A stretch of 12,703 nucleotides of DNA, taken from contig QMPG01000055.1 in assembly GCA_003648455.1 (NCBI GenBank), positions 1 through 12,703 of the forward strand. Reading direction: 5' to 3'. A program made the translations under genes and the position numbers. Below are positions 1 through 6,992 of the stretch, piece after piece. Numbering within the stretch: position 1 is the stretch's first letter; the number at the start of each line of letters is the position of its first letter. This stretch comes from Bacteroidota bacterium (GTDB taxonomy: Bacteria > Bacteroidota > Bacteroidia > Bacteroidales > B39-G9). The notes beneath the pieces are model-generated. The model was not told the DNA's origin and did no database searches. It saw only the letters and a list, made by a program, of their open reading frames with translations.

Positions 1-132
1 CGAACCGCCAGCTGGCGGTGAGCTCACGCAAGTAAACCCCGATTTAGTAATACCCAAATTTGGGGTTAATGAAATTCCCAAATTTGTTGGTATTACTTAA
101 TCGTAGAAAATTAATGAATTTTCTGGGTTAAT
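1..132 (+). repeat. Dispersed intergenic repeat, copy A (cut by window edge)
   Basis: This is a partial copy of a repeat found four times in the window. It begins inside the element: position 1 corresponds to about 3955 in copy B, so its first module lies outside the window. It contains a perfect 16-bp palindrome (4-19, ACCGCCAGCTGGCGGT), a 12-bp palindrome (53-64, CCCAAATTTGGG) and a hairpin (stem 106-112 with 117-123, 4-nt loop), and ends with the shared GGGTTAAT. It has one copy of the terminal module, in the same variant as the first unit of copy B. No coding capacity was seen. Confidence 0.85.
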
Positions 133-164
133 TTTCGGATTGCAAATTCGAAAAAGCTCATAAA

Positions 165-364
165 CAATCCCTGAAAGGGAAATAATTAATAATTTTATTT
201 AGTAATTAAGTTAATATAAAGTTTAACAATGTTAAAAATTGGTTTAAATTACAAGCTTAAATAATTAGTAGTGAATAATCCCTGAAAGGGATTAATTATA
301 AATAACCATAGGTGAAACCTATGGGCTTGAATGGTAATATTAACCATCAATCCTAAAGGGATTG
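165..364. repeat. Cluster of short hairpins (REP-like)
   Basis: Several short inverted repeats are packed here, separate from the dispersed repeat family. They are TCCCT-GAA-AGGGA (168-180), TAATCCCT-GAA-AGGGATTA (276-294, perfect 8-bp stem), CCATAGGT-GAA-ACCTATGG (306-324, perfect 8-bp stem), ATGGT/ACCAT (331-347) and CAATCC/GGATTG (348-364). Three share a GAA loop, and three are variants of the same AATCCC...GGGATT stem. The spacing is irregular and the sequence between them is not spacer-like. Palindromes of this kind are typical of REP-type elements, but that assignment is inference and no transposase is nearby. Confidence 0.6.
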
Positions 365-391
365 AACATATACAACAATAGTTTTATTTTG
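362..391 (+). promoter_or_regulatory. Probable promoter of the wzx operon
   Basis: TTG (362-364) is followed after 19 bases by TTATTTTG (384-391), a 7 of 8 match to the Bacteroidota -7 element TAnnTTTG. The element ends 39 nt before the flippase start codon, similar to the other promoters in this window. The -33 TTG lies at the edge of the last hairpin of the upstream cluster. Confidence 0.4.
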
Positions 392-430
392 TAATTAAAA
401 TCAGGTAAAGACTAACAAAGTCGGTGTTTT

Positions 431-1705
431 ATGATAAAAAAATTTATACTAAATAATGAGTTTGTAAAAAATCTTTTTACTTTAATTTCAGGAACAGCCA
501 TTGCTCAAGTTATTGCAGTATTATTCCAGTTAATCGTGCGAAGAGTATATTCACCTGCAGATTTTGGAGCATTCGCAGTTTATATGAGTATTGTTGGTAT
601 TGTGGCAACAGTAGTTACTTTGCGTTATGAGTTGGCTATTGTTTTACCAAAAAAAGATAAGACTGCCGCCAATGTTTTTTTCTTGTCAATCATAATTAAT
701 TTACTTTTTTCTTTTTTATTGTTTTGTGCTGTTTTAGTTTTAAAAGATAAATTAGTTTCTCTTTTAAATTTTCAATCAGACTATTCATATTGGTTATTTT
801 TTGTTCCCTTAAGTGTTTTTCTTTTTAGTTTATATCAATCAATAAATTATTGGCTAATAAGGAAGAAAGCATATAAATCATCGTCAATAAATAAGATTGT
901 AAGACGAACTACCGAAGGCTCTGTTCAAACAGGTTTTAGTTATATAAAGCTCCCTTTTGGGCTGCTTATTGGCGATTTATTAGGGAATATTGCAAATAAT
1001 ATTTCGGGTTTCTATCAAATTTTAAAAAATAAGTTTAAATTTTCATATATAAACAAGACTGATTTGATTTATGTTTTAAAACGATATAAAGAATTCCCTA
1101 AATATAATACTTTGCCGGCATTATTTAATTCAATAAGTTTATTGTTGCCGGTAATACTGATAAATAAATTTTACTCTCAAACCTTAACCGGTTATTTCGA
1201 CCTTAGTCGAGTTGTTTTAGCTTTACCACTTGCCTTAATAACAACATCATTATCTCAGGTGCTTTTGCAACATATTTCTGAGAAAAGAAATAAACACGAT
1301 TCTATAAAAAAGTATATCCTAAATATTTCAGTCATCTTATTTATAACAGCATTAATAGGTGTTGCTGTTTTTAGCCTTTGGAGTGTAAATATTTTTTCAT
1401 TTGTATTTGGTGAGAATTGGATTATGTCAGGTGAATTTACAAAAATATTAGTTTTCTCTTATGCAATTAAATTTATTGTTTCGCCTTTGAGTGTTGTATT
1501 CACTGCATTAGAGAAAATAAAAATAGGTTCAATTTGGCAGTTTTTTTATTTTTGTTTAATAATCAGTCTGTTATTCTTTAAGAATTTAGATATACTTGTT
1601 TTTCTAAAGATATATGTTTTAATTGATTTAGTTGCTTATTCAATATATTTTGCTTTGATTTTATTTGTATCAAATCGATATGAAAAAAGTCTTTTAAAGA
1701 ATTAA
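431..1705 (+). CDS. wzx: Wzx-type polysaccharide flippase
   Basis: Probable translocase that flips lipid-linked oligosaccharide repeat units across the inner membrane in a Wzx/Wzy pathway. The 424-aa protein is almost wholly hydrophobic, with about 12 predicted membrane segments spread from residue 11 to 413, and has the usual family length. Family-like stretches are YSPADFGAF (residues 40-48), a YKEFPKYN loop (219-226) before a second hydrophobic half, and FGENW near 326. It is the first gene of a three-gene operon: its stop is 5 nt before the next start. There is no Shine-Dalgarno sequence, as is usual for Bacteroidota, and the start is set by the first in-frame ATG after the promoter-like element. 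The glycan is unknown. The MOP-superfamily assignment is firm, but the substrate is inferred from the neighbouring glycosyltransferases and ligase. Confidence 0.88.
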   Translation: MIKKFILNNEFVKNLFTLISGTAIAQVIAVLFQLIVRRVYSPADFGAFAVYMSIVGIVATVVTLRYELAIVLPKKDKTAANVFFLSIIINLLFSFLLFCAVLVLKDKLVSLLNFQSDYSYWLFFVPLSVFLFSLYQSINYWLIRKKAYKSSSINKIVRRTTEGSVQTGFSYIKLPFGLLIGDLLGNIANNISGFYQILKNKFKFSYINKTDLIYVLKRYKEFPKYNTLPALFNSISLLLPVILINKFYSQTLTGYFDLSRVVLALPLALITTSLSQVLLQHISEKRNKHDSIKKYILNISVILFITALIGVAVFSLWSVNIFSFVFGENWIMSGEFTKILVFSYAIKFIVSPLSVVFTALEKIKIGSIWQFFYFCLIISLLFFKNLDILVFLKIYVLIDLVAYSIYFALILFVSNRYEKSLLKN

Positions 1706-1710
1706 TATAA

Positions 1711-2835
1711 ATGAAAATTTGCCATTTAACATCAGCGCATCCGGTTAACGATATCAGGATTTTTCAAAAAGAGTGTATCAGTTTGAAAAATGCAGGTTAT
1801 GATGTATATCTTATTGTAAATGGTGAAAAAAATCAAACAATTGAAGGAGTTAACATAATTGGTACTAAAAAAATTAAGAGTAGGTTTTCTAGAATATTAT
1901 TATCACCCGTATTAATTTTTTTTAAAGCATTAAAAGTTAATGCCAAAATTTATCATTTTCACGATCCTGAATTAATTTTTGTCGGATTTATACTAAAAAT
2001 ATTTGGCAAGAAAGTAATTTTTGATATCCATGAGAATGTAGCTCTTTCTATAAAAGACAAAGATTGGATACCAAAAAAATTGAGGGGATTTGTAAGAAAA
2101 ATCTATAGATTGATTGAAAAATTTTTCACTCTTTTTTTTGATGTGTTAATTTTAGCTGAAGACTCTTATACTAACTATTATTCCAAGAAAGAATCGCATG
2201 TTATATTAAATTATCCATTAGTATTTGAGCAAATTAATATTGAAGAAAATAAAGATTTTTCAACTCCCTTAAGATTTGTTTATTCGGGATTAATATCTGA
2301 AATAAGAGGCGTTTTTCAAATACTTAATATCTTTTTATCCTTGTATAATAAAGGATATGATATTTATTTAGATATTATTGGAAGAGTCGAATATGAAAAA
2401 TTAGAATGTGCAATAAATAATTTTATCTCAAAAAATGAACTTGAAAATAGAGTTGCCTTACACGGTTATATTCCTGTAAAACAAGTATATAAAATTTTAA
2501 AAAACGACCATATAGGTTTTTCTCTACTAAAACCAATTGATAATTATAAAACATCGTTGCCAACTAAAATATTTGAGTATATGCTTAACGGATTACCTGT
2601 TATTACATCAAATTTTGAATTGTATGACTATTATGTTAAAGAAAAAAACACAGGTATATGTGTTGATTATTTAAACATTAATGAGGCTGTTTTGCAAATT
2701 GAAGAATTAATAAACAATAAACAATTAATGAGCATTAAGTCTAAAAATGGCAAGCTTGCTGTGTTTAATGAATTTAATTGGACATCACAAGAAAAAAAAT
2801 TATTAAAAATTTATAACGATATTCTAAGTAATTAA
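1711..2835 (+). CDS. GT-B glycosyltransferase, family 4-like
   Basis: Cytoplasmic, membrane-associated glycosyltransferase that probably adds one sugar to the growing lipid-linked repeat unit. The 374-aa length fits GT4 enzymes. The N-terminal domain opens with MKICHLTSAHPVNDIRIF (residues 1-18), typical of the acceptor domain, followed by HFHDPE (82-87) and FDIHEN (104-109). The C-terminal domain has the nucleotide-sugar site SLPTKIFEYM (282-291) with Glu289 in the expected place, followed by NGLPVI. Two hydrophobic patches (about 64-74 and 135-150) suggest peripheral membrane attachment. It follows the flippase by 5 nt, and its TAA stop overlaps the next ATG by one base (TAATG), indicating translational coupling. 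Donor and acceptor sugars cannot be told from sequence. Confidence 0.85.
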   Translation: MKICHLTSAHPVNDIRIFQKECISLKNAGYDVYLIVNGEKNQTIEGVNIIGTKKIKSRFSRILLSPVLIFFKALKVNAKIYHFHDPELIFVGFILKIFGKKVIFDIHENVALSIKDKDWIPKKLRGFVRKIYRLIEKFFTLFFDVLILAEDSYTNYYSKKESHVILNYPLVFEQINIEENKDFSTPLRFVYSGLISEIRGVFQILNIFLSLYNKGYDIYLDIIGRVEYEKLECAINNFISKNELENRVALHGYIPVKQVYKILKNDHIGFSLLKPIDNYKTSLPTKIFEYMLNGLPVITSNFELYDYYVKEKNTGICVDYLNINEAVLQIEELINNKQLMSIKSKNGKLAVFNEFNWTSQEKKLLKIYNDILSN

Positions 2836-3839
2836 TGAAAAAAGGTGTTTCAGTCATTATTCCTTGTAGGAATGAAAAAGAATATATTGAACAATGCGTT
2901 AAATCATTGGTTGATAATGATTACCCCAAAGATAATTTGGAAATTATTATTGTAGATGGAAATAGTAATGATGGAACAATAGACATTATTAATGAATTAA
3001 TTGCAAAATATCCTTTTATTAGAATAATTAATAACCCGAAACAAATTACTCCTGTTGCTTTAAATTTAGGGATTAAGAATGCTAATTTCGAATATGTTAT
3101 GATTGCAGGAGCTCATGCATTGTATTCTTCAAATTACATTTCTTCTTTAGTTGATAATATAAAAAAGCTCAGTGCTGATGGAGTAGGAGGAATGCTAATT
3201 ACAAAGGTGAAAAATGAGACATATAAATCAATGTCTATAGCAGCTGTATTATCAAATAAATTAGGAGTCGGAAATTCATTATTTAGAATAGGTGTAAAAA
3301 ACGCTCAACTTGTTGATACCGTTCCTTTTGGTCTTTATAAAAAGGAATTGTTTAAGAAAGTTGGTTATTATGATGAAAGATTAATTAGAAATCATGATAT
3401 TGAACTATCTAAAAGAATGATTGCAGCAGGGTGTAAAATATATTTAATACCAGATTTATATTGTACTTATTATGCTCGTGAAACATTTCACGATATTGCA
3501 AAAAACAATTACAGAAATGGATACTGGAATATATTAACGACTTATTATACAAAAAGTTTTCATTCATTAAGTATTAGACATTTTGTGCCATTAGTATTTC
3601 TTTTATCATTAATTTTCCCTGTAATTTTTTCTTTCTTTTTTTCTTCAGTATGGATATATTTATTCTTTGTTTTGTTTTTACTCTATAATTTTTTTCTAAT
3701 TATAGCTTCGTTTTTAGAAAACAATAAAAAAACAAAGTTTAAGTATTTATTTTTTGCTTTCTATATTTTGCATTTTTCTTATGGAATGGGTTCTTTTATT
3801 GCTTTGTTTAGAATTAAGACTCTTTTTAAAGAAAAATAG
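2835..3839 (+). CDS. Family 2 glycosyltransferase, ExoA-like, membrane-anchored
   Basis: Inverting GT-A glycosyltransferase predicted to act at the cytoplasmic face of the inner membrane. The N-terminal catalytic domain starts SVIIPCRNE (residues 6-14), continues with VDGNSNDGT (40-48) and has the acceptor-side acidic motif NHDIEL (186-191). The C-terminal third has three membrane segments (roughly 247-268, 271-293 and 303-325). The tract NGYW...RHFVPL before them resembles succinoglycan ExoA-type enzymes. Length (334 aa) fits that group. At the usual metal-binding DxD/DAH position the protein reads GAHA (92-95), so the first Asp is Gly. Whether this is a normal family variant is unclear. It is coupled to the preceding gene by a one-base overlap and is the last gene of the operon. 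The repeat unit it builds is unknown. Confidence 0.85.
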   Translation: MKKGVSVIIPCRNEKEYIEQCVKSLVDNDYPKDNLEIIIVDGNSNDGTIDIINELIAKYPFIRIINNPKQITPVALNLGIKNANFEYVMIAGAHALYSSNYISSLVDNIKKLSADGVGGMLITKVKNETYKSMSIAAVLSNKLGVGNSLFRIGVKNAQLVDTVPFGLYKKELFKKVGYYDERLIRNHDIELSKRMIAAGCKIYLIPDLYCTYYARETFHDIAKNNYRNGYWNILTTYYTKSFHSLSIRHFVPLVFLLSLIFPVIFSFFFSSVWIYLFFVLFLLYNFFLIIASFLENNKKTKFKYLFFAFYILHFSYGMGSFIALFRIKTLFKEK

Positions 3840-3883
3840 TTGAAATTTTCAAGCAACCAATCGGATGTAGTTCTCGTCTTATA

Positions 3884-4123
3884 TAATTAACCAGCTTTAT
3901 TCATGCAAAAACTGCATGAATTAGCGATTGGATAGTGGGAAGTAAAGCGGGAACCGAACCGCCAGCTGGCGGTGAACTCACGCAAGTAAACCCCGCATTA
4001 GAAGCACCCAAATTTGTTGGTATTACTTAATCGTAGAAAATTAATGAATTTTCCGGGTTAAAAACACCAAATTTGTTGGTAATTCTTAAGCGTAGAAAAA
4101 TTATGAATTTTTCGGGTTAATTA
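3884..4123 (+). repeat. Dispersed intergenic repeat, copy B (full-length)
   Basis: The most complete copy, about 240 bp, bounded by perfect 9-bp terminal inverted repeats TAATTAACC (3884-3892) and GGTTAATTA (4115-4123). From left to right it holds a hairpin TTCATGCA-AAAAC-TGCATGAA (3900-3920), the 16-bp palindrome ACCGCCAGCTGGCGGT (3958-3973), and two tandem units of about 56 bp (4005-4061 and 4065-4120). Each unit ends in a hairpin and GGGTTAA; the second hairpin is an 8-bp stem at 4095-4113. The first unit matches copy A and the second matches copies C and D, so copy B joins both variants. No open reading frame was seen. It fills most of the gap between the GT2 gene and the ligase. Confidence 0.88.
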
Positions 4124-4199
4124 AACAATTAATTTTATTGGTTAATCAAAAATATCAGTATATTATTCGATTAATTAAGTATTATTACTGTACAAATGT

Positions 4200-4207
4200 T
4201 ATTTTTG
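4200..4207 (+). promoter_or_regulatory. Candidate -7 element for the ligase gene
   Basis: TATTTTTG matches the Bacteroidota -7 consensus TAnnTTTG exactly and ends 35 nt before the ligase ATG. No TTG is present 19-21 nt upstream, so the call rests on the -7 box and its spacing. The 5' leader between it and the ATG contains a weak AT-only hairpin (4209-4229). Confidence 0.42.
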
Positions 4208-4242
4208 TCATTATTAAAAAATAATAATGTTTATTATATATA

Positions 4243-5655
4243 ATGTTAGATTTTATAAAGAAAAATAAAAAATTATTTAATAAAATTAATTTTTATTTGG
4301 CCTTAATTTTTTCTTTTTGTATGCCATTATATAAAGATTTTCTTCCTTATATTATTTGGTTTTGGGCAATTTCTTGGATTTTAGAAGGTGATTTTAAAAA
4401 TAAATTTTCAAATTTTAACAATAAGAATATCTTAATTTTATTATTAGTATTTTATATTTTCCACGCTATAGGTTTATTATATTCTAAAAATCTTGATGTA
4501 GGTTTTTTTGATTTACAAGTTAAATTTTCTATTTTTCTTTTTCCAATACTTTTATTCGGATCAAATTATTTATATAAAAAAAATTATAATAAAATATTTT
4601 TTGCATTTATTTTTGGAAACATAGCAGCTTCTCTTATTTGTATAGGTTTTGCATTTTATAACTCAATTAGTTTTGTTGATAGTAAATTAGTTTTGGATTC
4701 GTCTATTGGCTGGTCTAGTTATTTTGTATATGCCAATATATCAATATTTCATCATCCATCTTATTTCGCAATGTATCTGACTTTTGCAACAGCAATACTT
4801 TTTTATTTATTTGACTACGAAAATAAATTCAGCATAATTAAATATAAAATTTTTTATATTGCTACTGTAATTTTGTTTTTTGTAATGATATTTTTATTGT
4901 CATCAAGAGCAGGAATAATTAGTGAATTCATTGTATTATTAGGAAGTCTTTTTATTTACACAATAAAATATAAAAAAATATTAAATAGCTCTTTATCTTT
5001 TATTTCAATTTCCCTTTTATTTTTATTTGTAATAAACTATAATAGCAGAGTAAAAAAATTAGAAAGTAAATTACTCCATACTAATCATATAGCATTTTTC
5101 GATTCTTCTAAAAATGCTAATGAAAATATAAAATTTTCAACTAAGAAAAATGTAAGTAAAGACAATGTTTCTGTAAATAAAGCTGATATTGCCACCCCAA
5201 AAAAAAATAAGACAGAAGATGAAAAAAATATAAGACTTAGAATATGGAATGTTACATATGAACTTATTAAAGAACACTTATTTACAGGTGCTGGTGCAGG
5301 GGATATTAAAGATGAATTAATTGCACGATATGAAAAAGAAAATATTAAAAAAGCAAAGAAAGATCATTATAATGTTCATAACCAATTTTTAGAAACATTC
5401 TTAGGTCAGGGATTGATAGGATTAATAATGCTAGTTTTAATAATTTTAGTGCCTCTATATTTTAGTTTTATCAAAAAAAATTATTTGCTTTTCTTCTTTA
5501 TTCTTATAATAATAGTTAACTTTATTTTTGAATCAATGCTAAATACTATTTCTGGGGTTTTGTTTTTTGCTTTCTTTTATAGTATTTTGGTTTTTATTGA
5601 AAGTGATAATAATAAAACATTTTCAAATGGAATGAAAAAAATTAACAATTGTTAA
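4243..5655 (+). CDS. O-antigen ligase / Wzy polymerase-like membrane protein
   Basis: Polytopic inner-membrane protein of the O-antigen ligase/polymerase superfamily (Wzy_C). It would either join glycan to a lipid-A core or polymerise repeat units on the periplasmic side. The 470-aa protein has about ten or more hydrophobic segments. LLSSRAGII (from residue 218; Arg222) is the conserved arginine motif, and the large periplasmic loop ends with HNQFLETFLGQGLIG (His379), the family's hallmark. That loop carries a Lys/Asn/Ser-rich low-complexity stretch (about 285-329). The gene has its own -7 element and is separated from the upstream operon by repeat copy B, so it is probably transcribed independently. 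Ligase and polymerase cannot be told apart by eye. No other Wzy candidate lies in the window. Confidence 0.82.
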   Translation: MLDFIKKNKKLFNKINFYLALIFSFCMPLYKDFLPYIIWFWAISWILEGDFKNKFSNFNNKNILILLLVFYIFHAIGLLYSKNLDVGFFDLQVKFSIFLFPILLFGSNYLYKKNYNKIFFAFIFGNIAASLICIGFAFYNSISFVDSKLVLDSSIGWSSYFVYANISIFHHPSYFAMYLTFATAILFYLFDYENKFSIIKYKIFYIATVILFFVMIFLLSSRAGIISEFIVLLGSLFIYTIKYKKILNSSLSFISISLLFLFVINYNSRVKKLESKLLHTNHIAFFDSSKNANENIKFSTKKNVSKDNVSVNKADIATPKKNKTEDEKNIRLRIWNVTYELIKEHLFTGAGAGDIKDELIARYEKENIKKAKKDHYNVHNQFLETFLGQGLIGLIMLVLIILVPLYFSFIKKNYLLFFFILIIIVNFIFESMLNTISGVLFFAFFYSILVFIESDNNKTFSNGMKKINNC

Positions 5656-5910
5656 TATTGAAATATTTCTTCGTTAAATAATACCGGCTCAATTTAAAAA
5701 TGTGGCCGATTATAATAAAATATTTTGTGCGTCATCAACATTTGAATATTGATTATTGAGTGTGGAATACCGAATGGACTGCACAAATTATTGAATATTT
5801 TATATAACTACAGTATCCGAACAAATACTTACAATCCATTAATAATCAGTTTATGGGTCAAGAGTTCTGAAATTTATGCATAATCCATCCGAATTTTAAA
5901 GTGAGCCCCG
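5656..5910. other. Intergenic stretch with no recognised feature
   Basis: This lies between the ligase stop and repeat copy C. It contains no ORF of useful length, no strong hairpin and no clear terminator. One plus-strand frame from about 5699 reads through roughly 68 codons with only three stops, but the resulting peptide resembles nothing I recognise. Confidence 0.5.
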
Positions 5911-6008
5911 AAACCTCGCATTAGAAGTATCCAAATTGGGGCTTATTAAAAACACCAAATTTATTGGTAATTCTTAAGCGTAAAAAAATTATGATTTTTT
6001 CGGGTTAA
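5911..6008 (+). repeat. Dispersed intergenic repeat, copy C (short form)
   Basis: This is the right-hand part of the repeat only. It has the CATTAGAAG block, a degenerate form of the AAATTT palindrome region, the CTTATTAAAAACACCAAATTT junction shared with copy D, and the terminal hairpin module ending in CGGGTTAAT. The left hairpin module and the 16-bp palindrome are absent. It lies between the convergent ligase and Wzz-like genes and ends 21 nt from the Wzz stop codon. Confidence 0.83.
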
Positions 6009-6028
6009 TAATATTAGTATGATTTTTA

Positions 6029-6934
6029 TTATTTCTTAGATTGCTTAACTAAAGCTTTCAAATTTTTTCGTTGATCAATAAAAATTGAATAAATTAATCC
6101 AATAAAGAAAGCAATGATTACAAAATTTTTTAATTTTTTTGTAATAGAATTTTCAACTTTAGTAGCAACAGGAAAGTCTTGAATTATTGTAACAAGATTT
6201 TTGTCTAGATAAAGTCCTTTTTCATAATTTTGTTTTAATTTGTAAAGCCTAAGTATATCATTATGAAATAATTTCATTTCTTTTTCATTTAAAATCATCA
6301 TGTTTTTTCCCAATTTTTTGTCATAAGGATTGCGTTTGAAGTAATTAATCGATTCTACACTATCTAGTTTATGTAACTCAATATTAGTTTTAGCAATTAA
6401 ATTTTCTAATTGATTAATTCTAACTTTATTGACTTTTTGAAAGTACTCATTTCTATTGATGTAAGAGATTATAGCATTTTTAATATTATCTATTGAGGCA
6501 TTTTCATATACAGATGCTCGGATACTAATTTTGTTTTTCATTCTTTTGTTGGTAATTGAAGTGTCTTTAGCATTTTCGTAGTCTGTGTAATCAGCTATCC
6601 CGTCTTTGTTAATATCTATAATATAATAAGCCTTAATATTTTTTATTTTTGAGGGTTTGTTATTGGTTAATGTGCTGATGTTTAGATTGTTAATAAAATT
6701 AACCATTTCTGAACTTGAAACGGCATTTGTTTTTAATATCATTTCTGTATTATAAAATCTTTCAGTAATGAAATAATTTCCAATTGCAAGTCCAATGCCT
6801 AATAAAACAAAAATTAATAATCTAAAAGCATTCCTTATAAAAAACATTATAAGTTTGTTAAATATTGATGCAAACCAATTAGCAATTTTTGAGAATAGTT
6901 CAATTAAATCTATTTCGTCATTATTTTTTGTCAT
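6029..6934 (-). CDS. Wzz-like chain-length determinant protein
   Basis: Probable inner-membrane polysaccharide co-polymerase that sets glycan chain length. Topology is typical: a short cytoplasmic N-terminus, one membrane segment at about 37-55, a periplasmic region of roughly 210 residues with a helical, charged C-terminal half (about 160-245), a segment with Pro255, and a second membrane segment (about 270-287). Length (301 aa) fits short Wzz proteins, and there is no tyrosine-kinase domain. The periplasmic part contains an EF-hand/dockerin-like loop (residues 107-118), which I would not expect in this family. It is convergent with the ligase and follows the SirB1-like gene by 58 bp, with a -7 element in that gap. 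The Wzz call rests on topology and context more than on a signature motif. Confidence 0.7.
   Translation of the reverse strand: MTKNNDEIDLIELFSKIANWFASIFNKLIMFFIRNAFRLLIFVLLGIGLAIGNYFITERFYNTEMILKTNAVSSSEMVNFINNLNISTLTNNKPSKIKNIKAYYIIDINKDGIADYTDYENAKDTSITNKRMKNKISIRASVYENASIDNIKNAIISYINRNEYFQKVNKVRINQLENLIAKTNIELHKLDSVESINYFKRNPYDKKLGKNMMILNEKEMKLFHNDILRLYKLKQNYEKGLYLDKNLVTIIQDFPVATKVENSITKKLKNFVIIAFFIGLIYSIFIDQRKNLKALVKQSKK
6581..6616 (-). other. EF-hand/dockerin-like calcium-binding loop in the Wzz-like protein
   Basis: Residues 107-118 read DINKDGIADYTD. Asp/Asn stand at loop positions 1, 3, 5, 9 and 12 and Gly at 6, the ligand pattern of EF-hand, dockerin and thrombospondin-3 calcium loops. 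Position 12 is Asp rather than the Glu of classical EF-hands. It lies in the predicted periplasmic domain. A single unpaired loop may bind Ca2+ weakly or be structural. Confidence 0.55.
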
Positions 6935-6972
6935 AGTAATTAAGATTTGTTAAAATACTGTTTTAATTTACA

Positions 6973-6980
6973 CAAAAATA
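6973..6980 (-). promoter_or_regulatory. Candidate -7 element for the Wzz-like gene
   Basis: On the minus strand this reads TATTTTTG, an exact match to TAnnTTTG. Its last base lies 39 nt before the ATG, inside the 58-bp gap after the SirB1-like gene. No TTG is found at the -33 distance. If real, the Wzz-like gene can be transcribed separately from its upstream neighbour. Confidence 0.4.
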
Positions 6981-6992
6981 GTAAAATAATTC

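Noticed and set aside
168..364. CRISPR-like array from the repeated CCCTGAAAGGG / AAAGGGATT units
   Set aside because: Only three related units are present, they are spaced irregularly (about 110 and 70 bp), the units differ from each other, and no cas genes are nearby.
4095..4113. Terminal hairpin of the repeat as a transcription terminator
   Set aside because: The stem is AT-only and is followed by CGGGTTAA, not a T run, in every copy, so a role as intrinsic terminator is not supported.
431..5655. Complete capsule or O-antigen locus
   Set aside because: No initiating sugar-phosphate transferase, Wza-type exporter, Wzc kinase or nucleotide-sugar biosynthesis gene is present. The region is only part of such a pathway.
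5699..5905. Possible decayed coding sequence between the ligase and repeat C
   Set aside because: One frame has only three stops in about 68 codons, but the peptide resembles no family I know, and stop-poor frames of this length arise by chance.
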